A program made the position numbers and the translations under genes. Shown here piece after piece: positions 15,164 through 24,717 of a stretch of DNA of 64,000 nt. The notes under the pieces were generated by a model that was not told the DNA's origin, ran no database searches, and worked only from the letters and a program-made list of their open reading frames with translations. Numbering within the stretch: the stretch's first letter is position 1; each line of letters starts with the position of its first letter. Source of the stretch: Diplocloster modestus (GTDB lineage Bacteria; Bacillota; Clostridia; Lachnospirales; Lachnospiraceae); NCBI RefSeq assembly GCF_019042245.1, contig NZ_JAHQCX010000001.1:372001-436000 (forward strand). The letters are read 5' to 3'.

Positions 15164-16387
15164 ATGAAAATAATCGATGGCGGAGTTACGGCTCCCAAAG
15201 GTTTTAAAGCAGCCAGCACAGCAGCGGCCATCAAATACCAGAACCGGAAAGATATGGCCATGATCTACAGTGAAAACCCATGTAAAGCAGCCGGAACCTT
15301 TACGACAAATGTGGTCAAGGCGGCTCCCGTAAAGTGGGATGCACAGATTGTCAAAAACTCCCCCTATGCGCAGGCGGTAGTCGTAAACGCGGGAATTGCC
15401 AATGCGTGTACCGGTGAAGAGGGAATGCGGTATTGTAAAGAGACGTCCGTGAAAGCGGGAGAACTGCTGGGGATACCGGCAGATGCTGTGTTGGTGGCGT
15501 CCACAGGAGTGATCGGAATGCAGCTTCCGATGGAACGTATCACGGCCGGAGTGACCGGTATGGTCCCGTTGCTGGCCCAGGACAGAGAAGCGGCTAAGCT
15601 GGCGGCGGAGGCCATTATGACAACGGACACTATTTCCAAGGAGGCGGCTGCCACCGTGGAAATCGGCGGAAAAACGGTTACGGTCGCAGGCATGTGTAAG
15701 GGATCGGGTATGATCCATCCCAATATGTGCACGATGTTAAGCTTTGTCACCACGGATGCGGTGATCACAAAGGAACTGCTCCAGGAAGCGCTGAGTACGG
15801 ATATCCAGGATACCTATAATATGATATCGGTGGACGGTGACACCTCCACCAACGACACAGTTCTGCTACTGGCGAACGGTATGGCGGAAAATCCGGAGAT
15901 AACAGAAAAAAATGCGGACTATGAGGCATTTCTGGAAGCCCTTCACTATGTAAATGAGACATTGGCCAAGTACATGGCAGGAGACGGGGAAGGGGCCACC
16001 GCCCTGTTCGAGGTCAAGGTAACAGGCGCCGCTTCGAAAGCGGACGCGGTTAGATTGAGCAAATCCATTGTGACATCCAGCCTGACGAAAGCCGCGATCT
16101 ACGGCCATGACGCCAACTGGGGACGTATCCTGTGCGCGATGGGATATTCCGGTGTGCAGTTCGATCCGGAGAACGTTGATCTCTTTTTCGAAAGCGCGGC
16201 GGGTAAGATCCAGATCGTAAAGGACGGCACCGCTTTAGACTACAGCGAAGAGGAAGCCACAAGGATTCTGTCCGAACCGGCTGTGACCGCTGCCGCGGAT
16301 GTGAAAATGGGCGAAGCCTCCGCAACCGCCTGGGGCTGTGATCTGACTTATGACTACGTAAAAATAAATGCGGATTACCGTTCATAA
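15164..16387 (+). CDS. argJ: Glutamate N-acetyltransferase / amino-acid acetyltransferase
   Basis: A 407-residue enzyme moving acetyl groups from N-acetylornithine to glutamate. It is made as one chain and cuts itself before the Thr in [15 protein letters not shown] (about residue 190), which becomes the nucleophile of the beta chain. The N-terminal [12 protein letters not shown] and [17 protein letters not shown] are diagnostic. The ATG at 15164 fits AGGAGG at 15147-15152 better than the ATG at 15155, which leaves only two bases. In a cyclic pathway it recycles the acetyl group between argD product and glutamate. Confidence 0.96.
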   Translation: MKIIDGGVTAPKGFKAASTAAAIKYQNRKDMAMIYSENPCKAAGTFTTNVVKAAPVKWDAQIVKNSPYAQAVVVNAGIANACTGEEGMRYCKETSVKAGELLGIPADAVLVASTGVIGMQLPMERITAGVTGMVPLLAQDREAAKLAAEAIMTTDTISKEAAATVEIGGKTVTVAGMCKGSGMIHPNMCTMLSFVTTDAVITKELLQEALSTDIQDTYNMISVDGDTSTNDTVLLLANGMAENPEITEKNADYEAFLEALHYVNETLAKYMAGDGEGATALFEVKVTGAASKADAVRLSKSIVTSSLTKAAIYGHDANWGRILCAMGYSGVQFDPENVDLFFESAAGKIQIVKDGTALDYSEEEATRILSEPAVTAAADVKMGEASATAWGCDLTYDYVKINADYRS

Positions 16388-16422
16388 AAAGAATAGACTG
16401 CATTCATAAAGGAGTAAGTACC

Positions 16423-17325
16423 ATGAGAGAAAATATGCATAAATATCTGGAAAAGGCGGAGGTTCTGATCGAGGCGCTGCCCTATATCCAGCGTTTTAAC
16501 CGGAAGATCATCGTTGTAAAGTACGGCGGCAGCGCCATGGTGGACGGTGAGCTGAAAAACAATGTAATCCAGGATGTGACGCTGTTAAAACTGGTTGGTT
16601 TCAAACCGATCATTGTACACGGAGGCGGAAAAGAGATCAGCCGCTGGGTCGGCAAAGTCGGTATGGAGCCGAAATTTATCAACGGCCTGCGGGTAACCGA
16701 CGGGGAAACCATGGAAATTGCCGAGATGGTATTAAATAAAGTCAACAAAGAGCTGGTGACCCTTGTGGAGCGCCTGGGTGTGAAGGCAGTCGGCGTCAGC
16801 GGCAAGGACGGCGGCCTGCTGAAGGTAGACAAAAAATATTCAGACGGCCAGGACATTGGTTTTGTGGGAGAGATCAAAGAAGTAGATCCACAGATCCTCT
16901 ATGACATGCTGGAAAAAGATTTCCTTCCGATCGTATGCCCGGTGGGGATGGACGATGAATTCCACACCTACAATATCAACGCCGATGACGCGGCCTGTGC
17001 CATCGCCAAGACCATGAATGCTGAAAAGCTGGCATTCCTGACCGATATTGAGGGGGTCTACAAAGATTATGAGGATAAAGATTCCCTGATCTCGGAGCTG
17101 ACGGTCAGCGAGGCAGAACAGTTAATTATTGATGGGAACATCGGAGGCGGTATGCTTCCGAAGCTGGGAAATTGTATCGACGCTATTAGAAGCGGAGTGT
17201 CACGGGTTCATATCATGGACGGCCGGATTCCCCACTGCCTGTTATTGGAGATCTTTACCAACAAAGGGATTGGAACCGCTATCATAGGCGAAGCAGAAAG
17301 CAGGTATTATCATGAAAAACAGTGA
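16423..17325 (+). CDS. argB: Acetylglutamate kinase
   Basis: A 300-residue amino-acid kinase phosphorylating N-acetylglutamate. VVKYGGSAM (Lys of the nucleotide site), [40 protein letters not shown] and [14 protein letters not shown] are the family motifs in order. The N-terminal helix [18 protein letters not shown] is the kind found in arginine-inhibited hexameric enzymes, so feedback inhibition is likely. GGAGTAAG precedes the ATG, and the last 14 bases overlap argD. Confidence 0.97.
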   Translation: MRENMHKYLEKAEVLIEALPYIQRFNRKIIVVKYGGSAMVDGELKNNVIQDVTLLKLVGFKPIIVHGGGKEISRWVGKVGMEPKFINGLRVTDGETMEIAEMVLNKVNKELVTLVERLGVKAVGVSGKDGGLLKVDKKYSDGQDIGFVGEIKEVDPQILYDMLEKDFLPIVCPVGMDDEFHTYNINADDAACAIAKTMNAEKLAFLTDIEGVYKDYEDKDSLISELTVSEAEQLIIDGNIGGGMLPKLGNCIDAIRSGVSRVHIMDGRIPHCLLLEIFTNKGIGTAIIGEAESRYYHEKQ

Positions 17326-18499
17326 GATAATCAGCCAGGCCGAACAGTATATCCTGCATACTTATAACCGTTACCAGATCGTTCTGGATAAGGGGGAGGG
17401 CGTGTATCTGTACGATGTGGAAGGAAAGAAATATCTGGATTTCGCTGCCGGTATTGCCGTGTTCGCCCTTGGTTATCAGGACAAAGAGTATAATGACGCG
17501 CTGAAAGGACAGATCGACAAACTGATCCACACGTCCAATCTGTATTATAATCTTCCCGCAGCCAAAGCAGCCGAAAAGGTGGTAAAGGCAGCCGGAATGG
17601 ATAAGGCATTTTTCACGAACAGCGGAACGGAAGCGATCGAAGGCGCTATCAAAGTGGCGCGAAAATACGCGTACCTCAAAGACGGCAGCACGGATCATGA
17701 GATTATCGCCATGAACCATTCCTTCCACGGCCGTAGTATGGGAGCCCTGTCCGTCACAGGAAATCCGCATTATCAGGAAGCGTTCAAGCCTTTAATCGGG
17801 GGAATCCGTTTTGCGGAATTCAACAATCTGGAAAGTGTGAAGGCAGAGCTTACGGAAAAAACCTGCGCGATCCTGCTGGAACCGGTTCAGGGAGAAGGAG
17901 GGATCTACCCCGCTGCCCAGGAGTTCCTGGATGGGGTGAAGGCCATCTGCGAGGAGCGGGATATCCTGCTGATCTTTGACGAGATACAGTGCGGTATGGG
18001 AAGAACCGGCGAGATGTTCGCCTGGCAGCATTACGGCGTTCAGCCGGATGTGATGACCTGTGCTAAGGCGCTGGGGTGCGGTATCGCTGTAGGAGCCTTT
18101 GTGTTAAATGAGAAAGTGGCGGGGGCATCCCTGGTACCCGGGGATCACGGCACGACATACGGCGGAAATCCGCTGGCCTGTGAAGCGGTCAGCACGGTAT
18201 TTACTATCTTCGAAAAACGTCATATCGTGGAGCATGTCCGGGAGATATCTACCTATCTGGAAGAAAAATTGGATCTGCTTGTGGATAAATATGATTTTAT
18301 CAGGGCGAGACGTGGAAAAGGCCTGATGCAGGGACTGGTGGTCGAAGGACGTCCTGTGGGAGATATCGTGAAACGTGCGCTTTATAATGGCCTGATCGTG
18401 ATCACGGCGGCCTCCGACGTGCTGCGGCTGGTGCCTCCGCTGGTGATCGGGAAAGAACATGTGGATGAGATGCTGGAGAAATTGGAAAAGAGTTTCTGA
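17312..18499 (+). CDS. argD: Acetylornithine aminotransferase
   Basis: A 395-residue PLP enzyme converting N-acetylglutamate semialdehyde to N-acetylornithine. [17 protein letters not shown] binds the cofactor phosphate, [14 protein letters not shown] holds the Asp, and [16 protein letters not shown] contains the Schiff-base Lys. [10 protein letters not shown] is the subgroup III signature. It overlaps argB by 14 bases, which suggests translational coupling, and is the last gene of the operon. No clear terminator is visible before the convergent AraC gene 73 bases away. Confidence 0.96.
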   Translation: MKNSEIISQAEQYILHTYNRYQIVLDKGEGVYLYDVEGKKYLDFAAGIAVFALGYQDKEYNDALKGQIDKLIHTSNLYYNLPAAKAAEKVVKAAGMDKAFFTNSGTEAIEGAIKVARKYAYLKDGSTDHEIIAMNHSFHGRSMGALSVTGNPHYQEAFKPLIGGIRFAEFNNLESVKAELTEKTCAILLEPVQGEGGIYPAAQEFLDGVKAICEERDILLIFDEIQCGMGRTGEMFAWQHYGVQPDVMTCAKALGCGIAVGAFVLNEKVAGASLVPGDHGTTYGGNPLACEAVSTVFTIFEKRHIVEHVREISTYLEEKLDLLVDKYDFIRARRGKGLMQGLVVEGRPVGDIVKRALYNGLIVITAASDVLRLVPPLVIGKEHVDEMLEKLEKSF

Positions 18500-18572
18500 T
18501 TTTGCGAATAAACGGAATATACCGGGAAACGGCGATTTATCATGCCGATCCCCGGTGTGCCGGTGCCGGACA

Positions 18573-19628
18573 TTAATCGTCCCTCTTCAGGCTTTTCCGA
18601 AACCCAGCCGGGCTTAAGCCCACCCGTTCTTTGAAACTGTTATAGAAGAACCCTTTGTTGTTATAGCCTACCTCCAGCATGATCTCATCGACGGTTGAGC
18701 GGGTAGTCTCGAGCAGATGCTTGGCGTGCAGGATCCGCACCTCAATCAGATAATCCGAGTAGGTCATCCCGGTAAAATCCTTGATCAGCCGGTTAAAATA
18801 ATTTCTTTGATAGTGAAAGTGATCGATGAGATCCTGAATCTGCATATTCTGATAGTTCTGAAAGATATAATTCTTTACTTCGTCAAACAGATATTTCCGA
18901 AAGAAATCTTTTTCCTCCCGCGTATAAGAATACTCATATTCAGAGGCGATATTGTCCATCAGCCTGACCAAATATCCTTTGCAGATATATTCAAAACCCC
19001 GCTTCTTGTCCTTGATCTCGAAGAGGATATCGGAGATCAGGTTGCTGATGATCAAGCTTTCTTCCGGCTTCTTTGGGAAAAAGTACAGCATGTTCTGCTT
19101 ACCTTTCTCTTTGATAAAGCTTCGGTGTAAAAAGCCCTGCAGGGTATCCTCGTTCTCATAGGTCAGAAAAATTTCATTGATGACGGATACGGAAACGGAA
19201 ATATTGATGATTGTTCCCTCGGACAGCTTGATATCCTCGCAATAGTAGGTGTTGTCATCGATGAGCAGAACCCCGCCTTCCTCCACTGTAACCTGGGCAT
19301 CCCGGATGTGGTACACGATTTTTCCGCACAGCACATAGCTGATCTGGAAGAAGTCATTGTACCGGTAGTTGATGCTTTTGTTGGTCAACTCGATGGTGGT
19401 GGGGCTTCCGTCTGAGTAGATAATATTTTTCATATGGCCGTTTTTCTGGAGATTATTGACGGAAGCGATGATGGGACGGGTGATCTGGTGATGTTCCTCC
19501 TGGGTTCCGGGTTCGAACACGGTCTTATAGCCCAGATCCTCCGGGAGCTGGATCAGCTCCTCATAGGCCATATACAGGTTTCGGTTGGCAGCAGCTCTGG
19601 TGCTGTCGATCTGTGATGATAGCTTCAT
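18573..19628 (-). CDS. AraC-family transcriptional regulator
   Basis: A 351-residue regulator. An N-terminal cupin-like half (about 40-190; YRYNDFFQISYVLCGKIVYHIRDAQVTVEEGGVLLIDDNTYY) senses a ligand. The C-terminal two helix-turn-helix units (about 265-350) include MTYSDYLIEVRILHAKHLLETT and EIMLEVGYNNKGFFYNSFKERVGLSPAGFRK. GGGGAGGAAGAT puts the start at ATG 19628 instead of 19697. It diverges from the operon 19876-29025 and is its likely activator; the operon promoter is poor by consensus, as expected for AraC-dependent control. The ligand is probably the glycoside handled there (inference). Confidence 0.9.
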   Translation of the reverse strand: MKLSSQIDSTRAAANRNLYMAYEELIQLPEDLGYKTVFEPGTQEEHHQITRPIIASVNNLQKNGHMKNIIYSDGSPTTIELTNKSINYRYNDFFQISYVLCGKIVYHIRDAQVTVEEGGVLLIDDNTYYCEDIKLSEGTIINISVSVSVINEIFLTYENEDTLQGFLHRSFIKEKGKQNMLYFFPKKPEESLIISNLISDILFEIKDKKRGFEYICKGYLVRLMDNIASEYEYSYTREEKDFFRKYLFDEVKNYIFQNYQNMQIQDLIDHFHYQRNYFNRLIKDFTGMTYSDYLIEVRILHAKHLLETTRSTVDEIMLEVGYNNKGFFYNSFKERVGLSPAGFRKSLKRDD

Positions 19629-19875
19629 ATCTTCCTCCCCGGCCGTTTTCTGCGGCTTGTTCCGTATGCATCCTACATTTCTATTTAATAGAATCATAAT
19701 TTATTTTTAAAAAAGAGTCAATAAACGGATTCAGAACAGAGTGCAATAGGTAACTTTTTTATGCAGGGTACGTGTCACTTTATGGAATAGCAAAATGGAA
19801 GAATATTCGATATGATACAGATAAGCAAACAGGATAGAACAATCTATAAAATAAGGCAGAGCAGAGGATAAAGAT

Positions 19876-20544
19876 ATGGAGAACGTATTCGTACAGGAGC
19901 AGGCAAAAAGGGTCGCGGATAAAATCCTTCGGCTGGAGGCCTACACAGAGATACAAAACAATATGGGATGCTGCGTGCTGTCCTATAATTACCGGAAGCC
20001 GGAGGAGGTACTCTCATTTTTCAGCAGCAGGGAGGACGCCTCTCTTGAAATCGCCGACGAGGGGGTCTTTCGGGGACAGAATATCCGGGAGGGAATTACT
20101 TACCTGATGCCCTCGAGGTGTGAGCCGGGAGAATTGATGGATATCCAGCTGGCCTCACCGATTATCGAGGTAGCGAAGGACCTTGCGACAGCCCGTACCC
20201 AGTGGGTGTGTCCTGGAATCGGGGCGCTGCCCCGGGAGGGGGAAGATCCCCAGGCCATCTGGAACTGGGGAATCATCGGCGCCGATTTTATCTACGAGGA
20301 TGGCAGGTGGAAGATCTGGCATTTTCACTGGTTCCGGCTGATGAAGTGTGATTATCACAAAGGATGGGTACAGGATGTAAGCCTGGAGAACCGGCCAAAC
20401 CTTCCGGTCCATCCGCTGGCGGAGGAGTCCACCTACCACAATCCCTATACTCCATATTCGATCAGAGAATGCATCCCCATGTATCCCAGACCCTATCAGA
20501 CATGGGATGGGGAGGACTGGATGCTGAAGAAAAAGAAAGAGTGA
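19876..20544 (+). CDS. SnoaL/NTF2-like protein, first paralogue
   Basis: A 222-residue protein with the small cone-shaped NTF2-like fold by motif: an N-terminal helix pair, EEVLSFFSSREDASLEIADEGVFRGQNIREGI, then beta strands ending IYEDGRWKIWHFHWFRLMKCDY. Its C-terminal 60 residues are Pro/Tyr-rich. The fold serves in isomerases, dehydratases and hydroxylases; no catalytic set can be named here. The neighbouring gene is a distant paralogue sharing the W-x-W/M-G...GRW/EW...KGWV(Q/H)D pattern. First gene of the AraC-linked glycoside operon; an AGAGGA site precedes it. Confidence 0.7.
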   Translation: MENVFVQEQAKRVADKILRLEAYTEIQNNMGCCVLSYNYRKPEEVLSFFSSREDASLEIADEGVFRGQNIREGITYLMPSRCEPGELMDIQLASPIIEVAKDLATARTQWVCPGIGALPREGEDPQAIWNWGIIGADFIYEDGRWKIWHFHWFRLMKCDYHKGWVQDVSLENRPNLPVHPLAEESTYHNPYTPYSIRECIPMYPRPYQTWDGEDWMLKKKKE

Positions 20545-20554
20545 TAGAGACGGT

Positions 20555-21265
20555 ATGAATAATAGGAAAACATTCGAACAGTTATTGCATGAGTTAAGAG
20601 AACTGCCGCCGGATCAGCTGGCGGATTGGGAAAAAAGGCTGGACCTGCAGCTGTCTGTCTGGGAGATCCGAAACCTGCGGGGAATCTTTTACCGTTATCA
20701 TGACGACCAGCATATTGGGCAGAGGAGAAGAGAGCTGTATGCGGATGAACACCCTGGGGTGGATATGGAGGCTATACGCAGGGCGAGAATTCAGCCCGTA
20801 GTTGACAGCCTGGAGGGCAACACCCTGATCCACCCGCTGCTGACACCGGTCATTCAAGTGAACCGGGAAAATGACAAAGCCCGGGCGGTCTTCACCTCTT
20901 TCGGCTATGAAGGCCTTTCCATACACCGGGAACCACCCATGGCGATCTGGAGTATGGGCTACATACCAGGAGGCCACTTAAGGCAGCACGGCGAGTGGAG
21001 GATCCTATATGGGGAGTGGCAGAGAACAGTTAAGGCAGACCGGGAAAAGGGCTGGGTACATGACATGCAGCGATCCAACTGCCGTCCGCCGCTTACGCAG
21101 GAGGAAGACCGGAAATATTTGGGGCAGTTTGCATATCGAAAAGAGGAATCCAGAAAACCGGTCCCGGCCTATCCGGATGAAAACACCTGGGATGATTATC
21201 CGGATGAGATGGATACGGCATGGATCCACAGAAATCTGGAGGATAGAAGGGATGATGGAGTATGA
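20555..21265 (+). CDS. SnoaL/NTF2-like protein, second paralogue
   Basis: A 236-residue protein related to its upstream neighbour: residues about 35-165 hold the NTF2-like domain, with AIWSMGYIPGGHLRQHGEWRI lining up with AIWNWGIIGADFIYEDGRWKI, and EKGWVHD with HKGWVQD. The two may form a heteromer, as NTF2-like proteins often pair through the open sheet (inference). Its stop overlaps the permease start (ATGA). Function unknown; the operon context suggests a step on the sugar or aglycone before or after GH3 hydrolysis. Confidence 0.65.
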   Translation: MNNRKTFEQLLHELRELPPDQLADWEKRLDLQLSVWEIRNLRGIFYRYHDDQHIGQRRRELYADEHPGVDMEAIRRARIQPVVDSLEGNTLIHPLLTPVIQVNRENDKARAVFTSFGYEGLSIHREPPMAIWSMGYIPGGHLRQHGEWRILYGEWQRTVKADREKGWVHDMQRSNCRPPLTQEEDRKYLGQFAYRKEESRKPVPAYPDENTWDDYPDEMDTAWIHRNLEDRRDDGV

Positions 21266-22173
21266 AAAAGAGAAAAATGGCATGGCGTTACCGGTATCTG
21301 TATCTGCTGATGCTGCCGGGACTCATCTATCTGCTGATTAATAATTATCTGCCGATGGCAGGCCTGGTGATCGCCTTTAAGAAGGTGAATTTCAGAACCG
21401 GTATCTGGTCCAGCCCCTGGTGCGGATTAGAGAATTTTAAATATCTGTTTGCCACCAAAGATGCCTGGATTATAACCCGGAACACGATCCTGTATAATCT
21501 TGTATTTATTATCCTGGGTCTGGTAGTTTCGGTGGCACTGGCTATCTTCCTGTCAGAGATGAGAAGCAGGAAAATGCGTTCCGTGCACCAGGGCTGTCTG
21601 CTGATTCCCTATATCATATCCTATGTGGTGGTCAGCTACCTGGTATATGCATTTCTGGGCAGCAATGGGCTCGTCAACAAAGGGCTCCTGCAGGAAATGG
21701 GTAAGAATTCCGTCAACTGGTATCTGGAAAGCAAATACTGGCCGTTTATCCTGGTATTTGTCAATACCTGGAAGAACGCAGGGTATGCAAGCGTCATCTA
21801 TCTGGCTACCATCCTGGGATTTGATGATTCCGTCTATGAGGCGGCCCAACTGGATGGGGTATCACCCTGGCAGAAGATCCGCTATATCACCATTCCGCTG
21901 TTAAAACCCACGATTATCACCTTGACCATGCTCAATGTGGGAAGAATCTTCTACTCGGATTTTGGCCTGTTCTATCAGGTACCGCAGAATTCAGGAGCAA
22001 TTCTGAATGTGACCAATGTTCTGGATACTTATGTATACCGTGGTCTTCTGGAGCTGGGGGATGTGAGTATGTCATCGGCGGCAGGGCTCTATCAGGCGGT
22101 GGTCGGGTTCTTCGTAATCATGGCGGCCAATGCCCTGGTCCGTAAGATCAGTCCGGATGACGCTATTATATAG
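21262..22173 (+). CDS. Carbohydrate ABC transporter permease (LplB type)
   Basis: A 303-residue membrane protein with six predicted helices. YEAAQLDGVSPWQKIRYITIPLLKPTI is the EAA motif that contacts the ATPase; LPGLIYLLINNYLPMAGLVIAFK is the N-terminal helix typical of LplB proteins. It pairs with the YtcP-type permease next. No ATPase gene lies in the operon; Lpl-type systems generally borrow a shared MsmX-type ATPase encoded elsewhere. Overlaps the previous gene by four bases. Confidence 0.92.
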   Translation: MKKRKMAWRYRYLYLLMLPGLIYLLINNYLPMAGLVIAFKKVNFRTGIWSSPWCGLENFKYLFATKDAWIITRNTILYNLVFIILGLVVSVALAIFLSEMRSRKMRSVHQGCLLIPYIISYVVVSYLVYAFLGSNGLVNKGLLQEMGKNSVNWYLESKYWPFILVFVNTWKNAGYASVIYLATILGFDDSVYEAAQLDGVSPWQKIRYITIPLLKPTIITLTMLNVGRIFYSDFGLFYQVPQNSGAILNVTNVLDTYVYRGLLELGDVSMSSAAGLYQAVVGFFVIMAANALVRKISPDDAII

Positions 22174-22184
22174 GAGATGTGAAG

Positions 22185-23063
22185 ATGAAAAGACAAGTCG
22201 GCATTTATAGTGTACTAAAACATGCGGTTTTATGGATCTGTTCCCTGAGCTGCCTGATCCCCTTTCTCCTGTTGATTATCTCTTCCTTTACGGACGACAG
22301 CACGATCGCGCTGAGAGGATACTCGTTCTTCCCCAAGGCATGGAGCCTGGATGCGTACCGGTATCTGCTGGGGCAGGGCGGCAAGATCCTGCATGCATAT
22401 GGCATATCCCTGTTTGTCACAGTGTTTGGCACCCTGGCGGGACTGGCAATGACGCTCATGCTGGCTTACCCGCTGTCCAGGCCGGATCTTCCGGGCAGAA
22501 GAGTATTTTCGTTCTATGTACTGTTTACCCTGCTGTTCAATGGGGGACTGGTTCCCAGTTATATCATGTGGACTACCATCTTCCATATAAAGAACACCAT
22601 ATGGGCATTGGTGATTCCCAATTTGATGGTAAAGGCATTTTTTGTGATTATGGCCCGCTCTTATTTTAAATCCAACATTCCGCTGGAGATCATAGAATCG
22701 GCCAGGATCGACGGAGCAAGTGAAATCGGGATATTCACCAGAATCGTCCTGCCGCTTGCGAAACCCATTGTCAGCACATTGTTATTGTTCATCGGGCTTT
22801 CCTACTGGAATGACTGGAACAACGGGCTGATCTATCTGACGGACTCAAGCCTCTACAGTATTCAGAATGTGTTAAATGAAATGATCAAGAGTATTACCTC
22901 GTTGTCCACCATGGGCGGATCCGTGTCCAGTATGACCACGCTGCCCAGCAATACGGTACGGATGGCCATAGCGGTGGTGGGCACACTTCCGGTTCTGATC
23001 GCGTATCCCTTCCTGCAGAAAGGATTCGTAAAGGGAATCGTAATGGGCGGTGTAAAAGGTTGA
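22185..23063 (+). CDS. Carbohydrate ABC transporter permease (YtcP/LplC type)
   Basis: A 292-residue partner permease with six helices. IIESARIDGASEIGIFTRIVLPLAKPI is the EAA loop. The central FYVLFTLLFNGGLVPSYIM and the C-terminal FLQKGFVKGIVMGGVKG are typical of this branch. TAGGAG at 22171-22176 favours the ATG at 22185 over the GTG at 22179. Spacing to the upstream permease is 11 bases. Confidence 0.92.
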   Translation: MKRQVGIYSVLKHAVLWICSLSCLIPFLLLIISSFTDDSTIALRGYSFFPKAWSLDAYRYLLGQGGKILHAYGISLFVTVFGTLAGLAMTLMLAYPLSRPDLPGRRVFSFYVLFTLLFNGGLVPSYIMWTTIFHIKNTIWALVIPNLMVKAFFVIMARSYFKSNIPLEIIESARIDGASEIGIFTRIVLPLAKPIVSTLLLFIGLSYWNDWNNGLIYLTDSSLYSIQNVLNEMIKSITSLSTMGGSVSSMTTLPSNTVRMAIAVVGTLPVLIAYPFLQKGFVKGIVMGGVKG

Positions 23064-23127
23064 TATAGAAACCTTGCATATAGAAACTTTACATACCAGA
23101 AAGCAATGATTTTTAAGGAGGAAAAAC

Positions 23128-24660
23128 ATGAAAAGAAAATTAATGGCCTTACTGATGGCGGCAGCAATGACTATGACAGCGCTCACAGGCTGTGCAGGCA
23201 GCCAGGCAGCAGAAACTAAGAACAAAAGTGCGGGGGATTTTGCAAATGAGGAGACCGCAGGAGAGACCCAGACGAAAGAGGGCGAGATGCCAAATCTGGT
23301 CGTCACCTATGCCTATCTGGAAGTACCTGCCGATATCGATGCGGTGTCGGAGAAACTCAATGAAATCACGAAAGAAAAACTGGGCTGTACCGTAACCTTT
23401 ATCCCTTATACCTACGGCAATATTCAGGATCAGATGGCACTGACCCTGGCCTCGCCCAGTGAGCAGGTCGACTGTATGTTCGGCATGTTCCGCCAAGGCA
23501 TCGCCGGAGCCGTCGGGAAAGGCCAGCTAAAAGCACTGGACAGCCTGCTGGATGAGTATGGGCAGGATATCAAGGCCACACTGGGAGACTACCTGGAAGG
23601 GACTACCGTGAACGGGGAAGTATACGGTGTGACCACGGTGCGGGATCTGGCTGGCCAATCCGCTTACTATTTTGACAAAGCCATCATCGATGAACTTAAG
23701 ATTGACCTGTCCACAGTACATAAATACGAGGATCTGACCCCTGTATTTGCAAAAATAAAAGAAGCTTATCCCAATCTATACCTGGCCTGCAACGCCGGAG
23801 TGAAACCGGAAGGGTATTATATGAGTGATGACGGGATTCAGGATCCGCTGACGGATAAGCTGGGTGTGCTGATGGACAGCAGTAAGCTGACAGTCTCCAA
23901 TCTCTTCGAGTCTTCCGAGTATAAGGATTTCTGTAAAATGATGAAAGAATGGAATGATGCGGGCTATGTGTATCCGGATATTATCACCGACGAGGCAAAC
24001 GGGGGCCAGGCACTGATGAAGAGCGGCGTGGTGGCCAGTTACCAGAATGTATATAAGCCCGGAGCCCTGACGGAAAATGAATTGCTCGCCGGAAGAGAAC
24101 TGGAAGTGGCGGTTCTGGGAGAGCCTATCTCCTATACCTCCAAAGTACAGAACTGGAGCTGGGTCATCCCGGAGAATTCGGTATACCCTGAAATGGCCAT
24201 GCAGTTCCTGAATCTGCTGTACACGGATGCGGATCTGGTCAACCTGCTCAACTATGGAGTGGAAGGAAAGAACTGGGTACTGGATGCGGACGGCTTCGCC
24301 ACGGATGGCCCTGATACGCAGGGGTATTCGGATAAAACCGCATGGAAATCCGGCAACGCTATGCTCTCCGCAGTCTGGAAGGGGGATGAAGCGACCCTTT
24401 ATACGGACCTCATGGATTGGAATAAGAGCGCAAACAAATCAGCAGCGCTGGGATTCGCCTTTGATTCCGCCAATGTTACTTCGGAATATACCGCTCTAAC
24501 CTCAGTTACCGCTCAGTACCGTATGATGATCGAGTGGGGATTCGCATCCGATGTGGACGCATCCATCGCTGAGATGAACGAGGCATTATATGCAGCGGGG
24601 CTGAAGGAATATATGCAAGAGAAACAAAACCAGCTGGATGCCTGGGCGGCTGCAAAATAA
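23128..24660 (+). CDS. Carbohydrate-binding lipoprotein (LplA type)
   Basis: A 510-residue family 1 binding protein. Signal peptide with lipobox LTGC at residue 22, acidic linker to about 50, then a large two-lobed domain (VTYAYLEVPADIDAVSEKLNEI, YGVTTVRDLAGQSAYYFDK, NWSWVIPENSVYPEMAMQFLNLLYTD). The length of over 500 is typical of LplA proteins that bind oligosaccharides or decorated glycans. It feeds the two permeases upstream. AAGGAGG precedes the start. Confidence 0.92.
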   Translation: MKRKLMALLMAAAMTMTALTGCAGSQAAETKNKSAGDFANEETAGETQTKEGEMPNLVVTYAYLEVPADIDAVSEKLNEITKEKLGCTVTFIPYTYGNIQDQMALTLASPSEQVDCMFGMFRQGIAGAVGKGQLKALDSLLDEYGQDIKATLGDYLEGTTVNGEVYGVTTVRDLAGQSAYYFDKAIIDELKIDLSTVHKYEDLTPVFAKIKEAYPNLYLACNAGVKPEGYYMSDDGIQDPLTDKLGVLMDSSKLTVSNLFESSEYKDFCKMMKEWNDAGYVYPDIITDEANGGQALMKSGVVASYQNVYKPGALTENELLAGRELEVAVLGEPISYTSKVQNWSWVIPENSVYPEMAMQFLNLLYTDADLVNLLNYGVEGKNWVLDADGFATDGPDTQGYSDKTAWKSGNAMLSAVWKGDEATLYTDLMDWNKSANKSAALGFAFDSANVTSEYTALTSVTAQYRMMIEWGFASDVDASIAEMNEALYAAGLKEYMQEKQNQLDAWAAAK

Positions 24661-24717
24661 AAGACCCCGGATCGGATAGAGCAAAGCGTAATCTGGGAAA
24701 AGGAGATGCGAAAATAT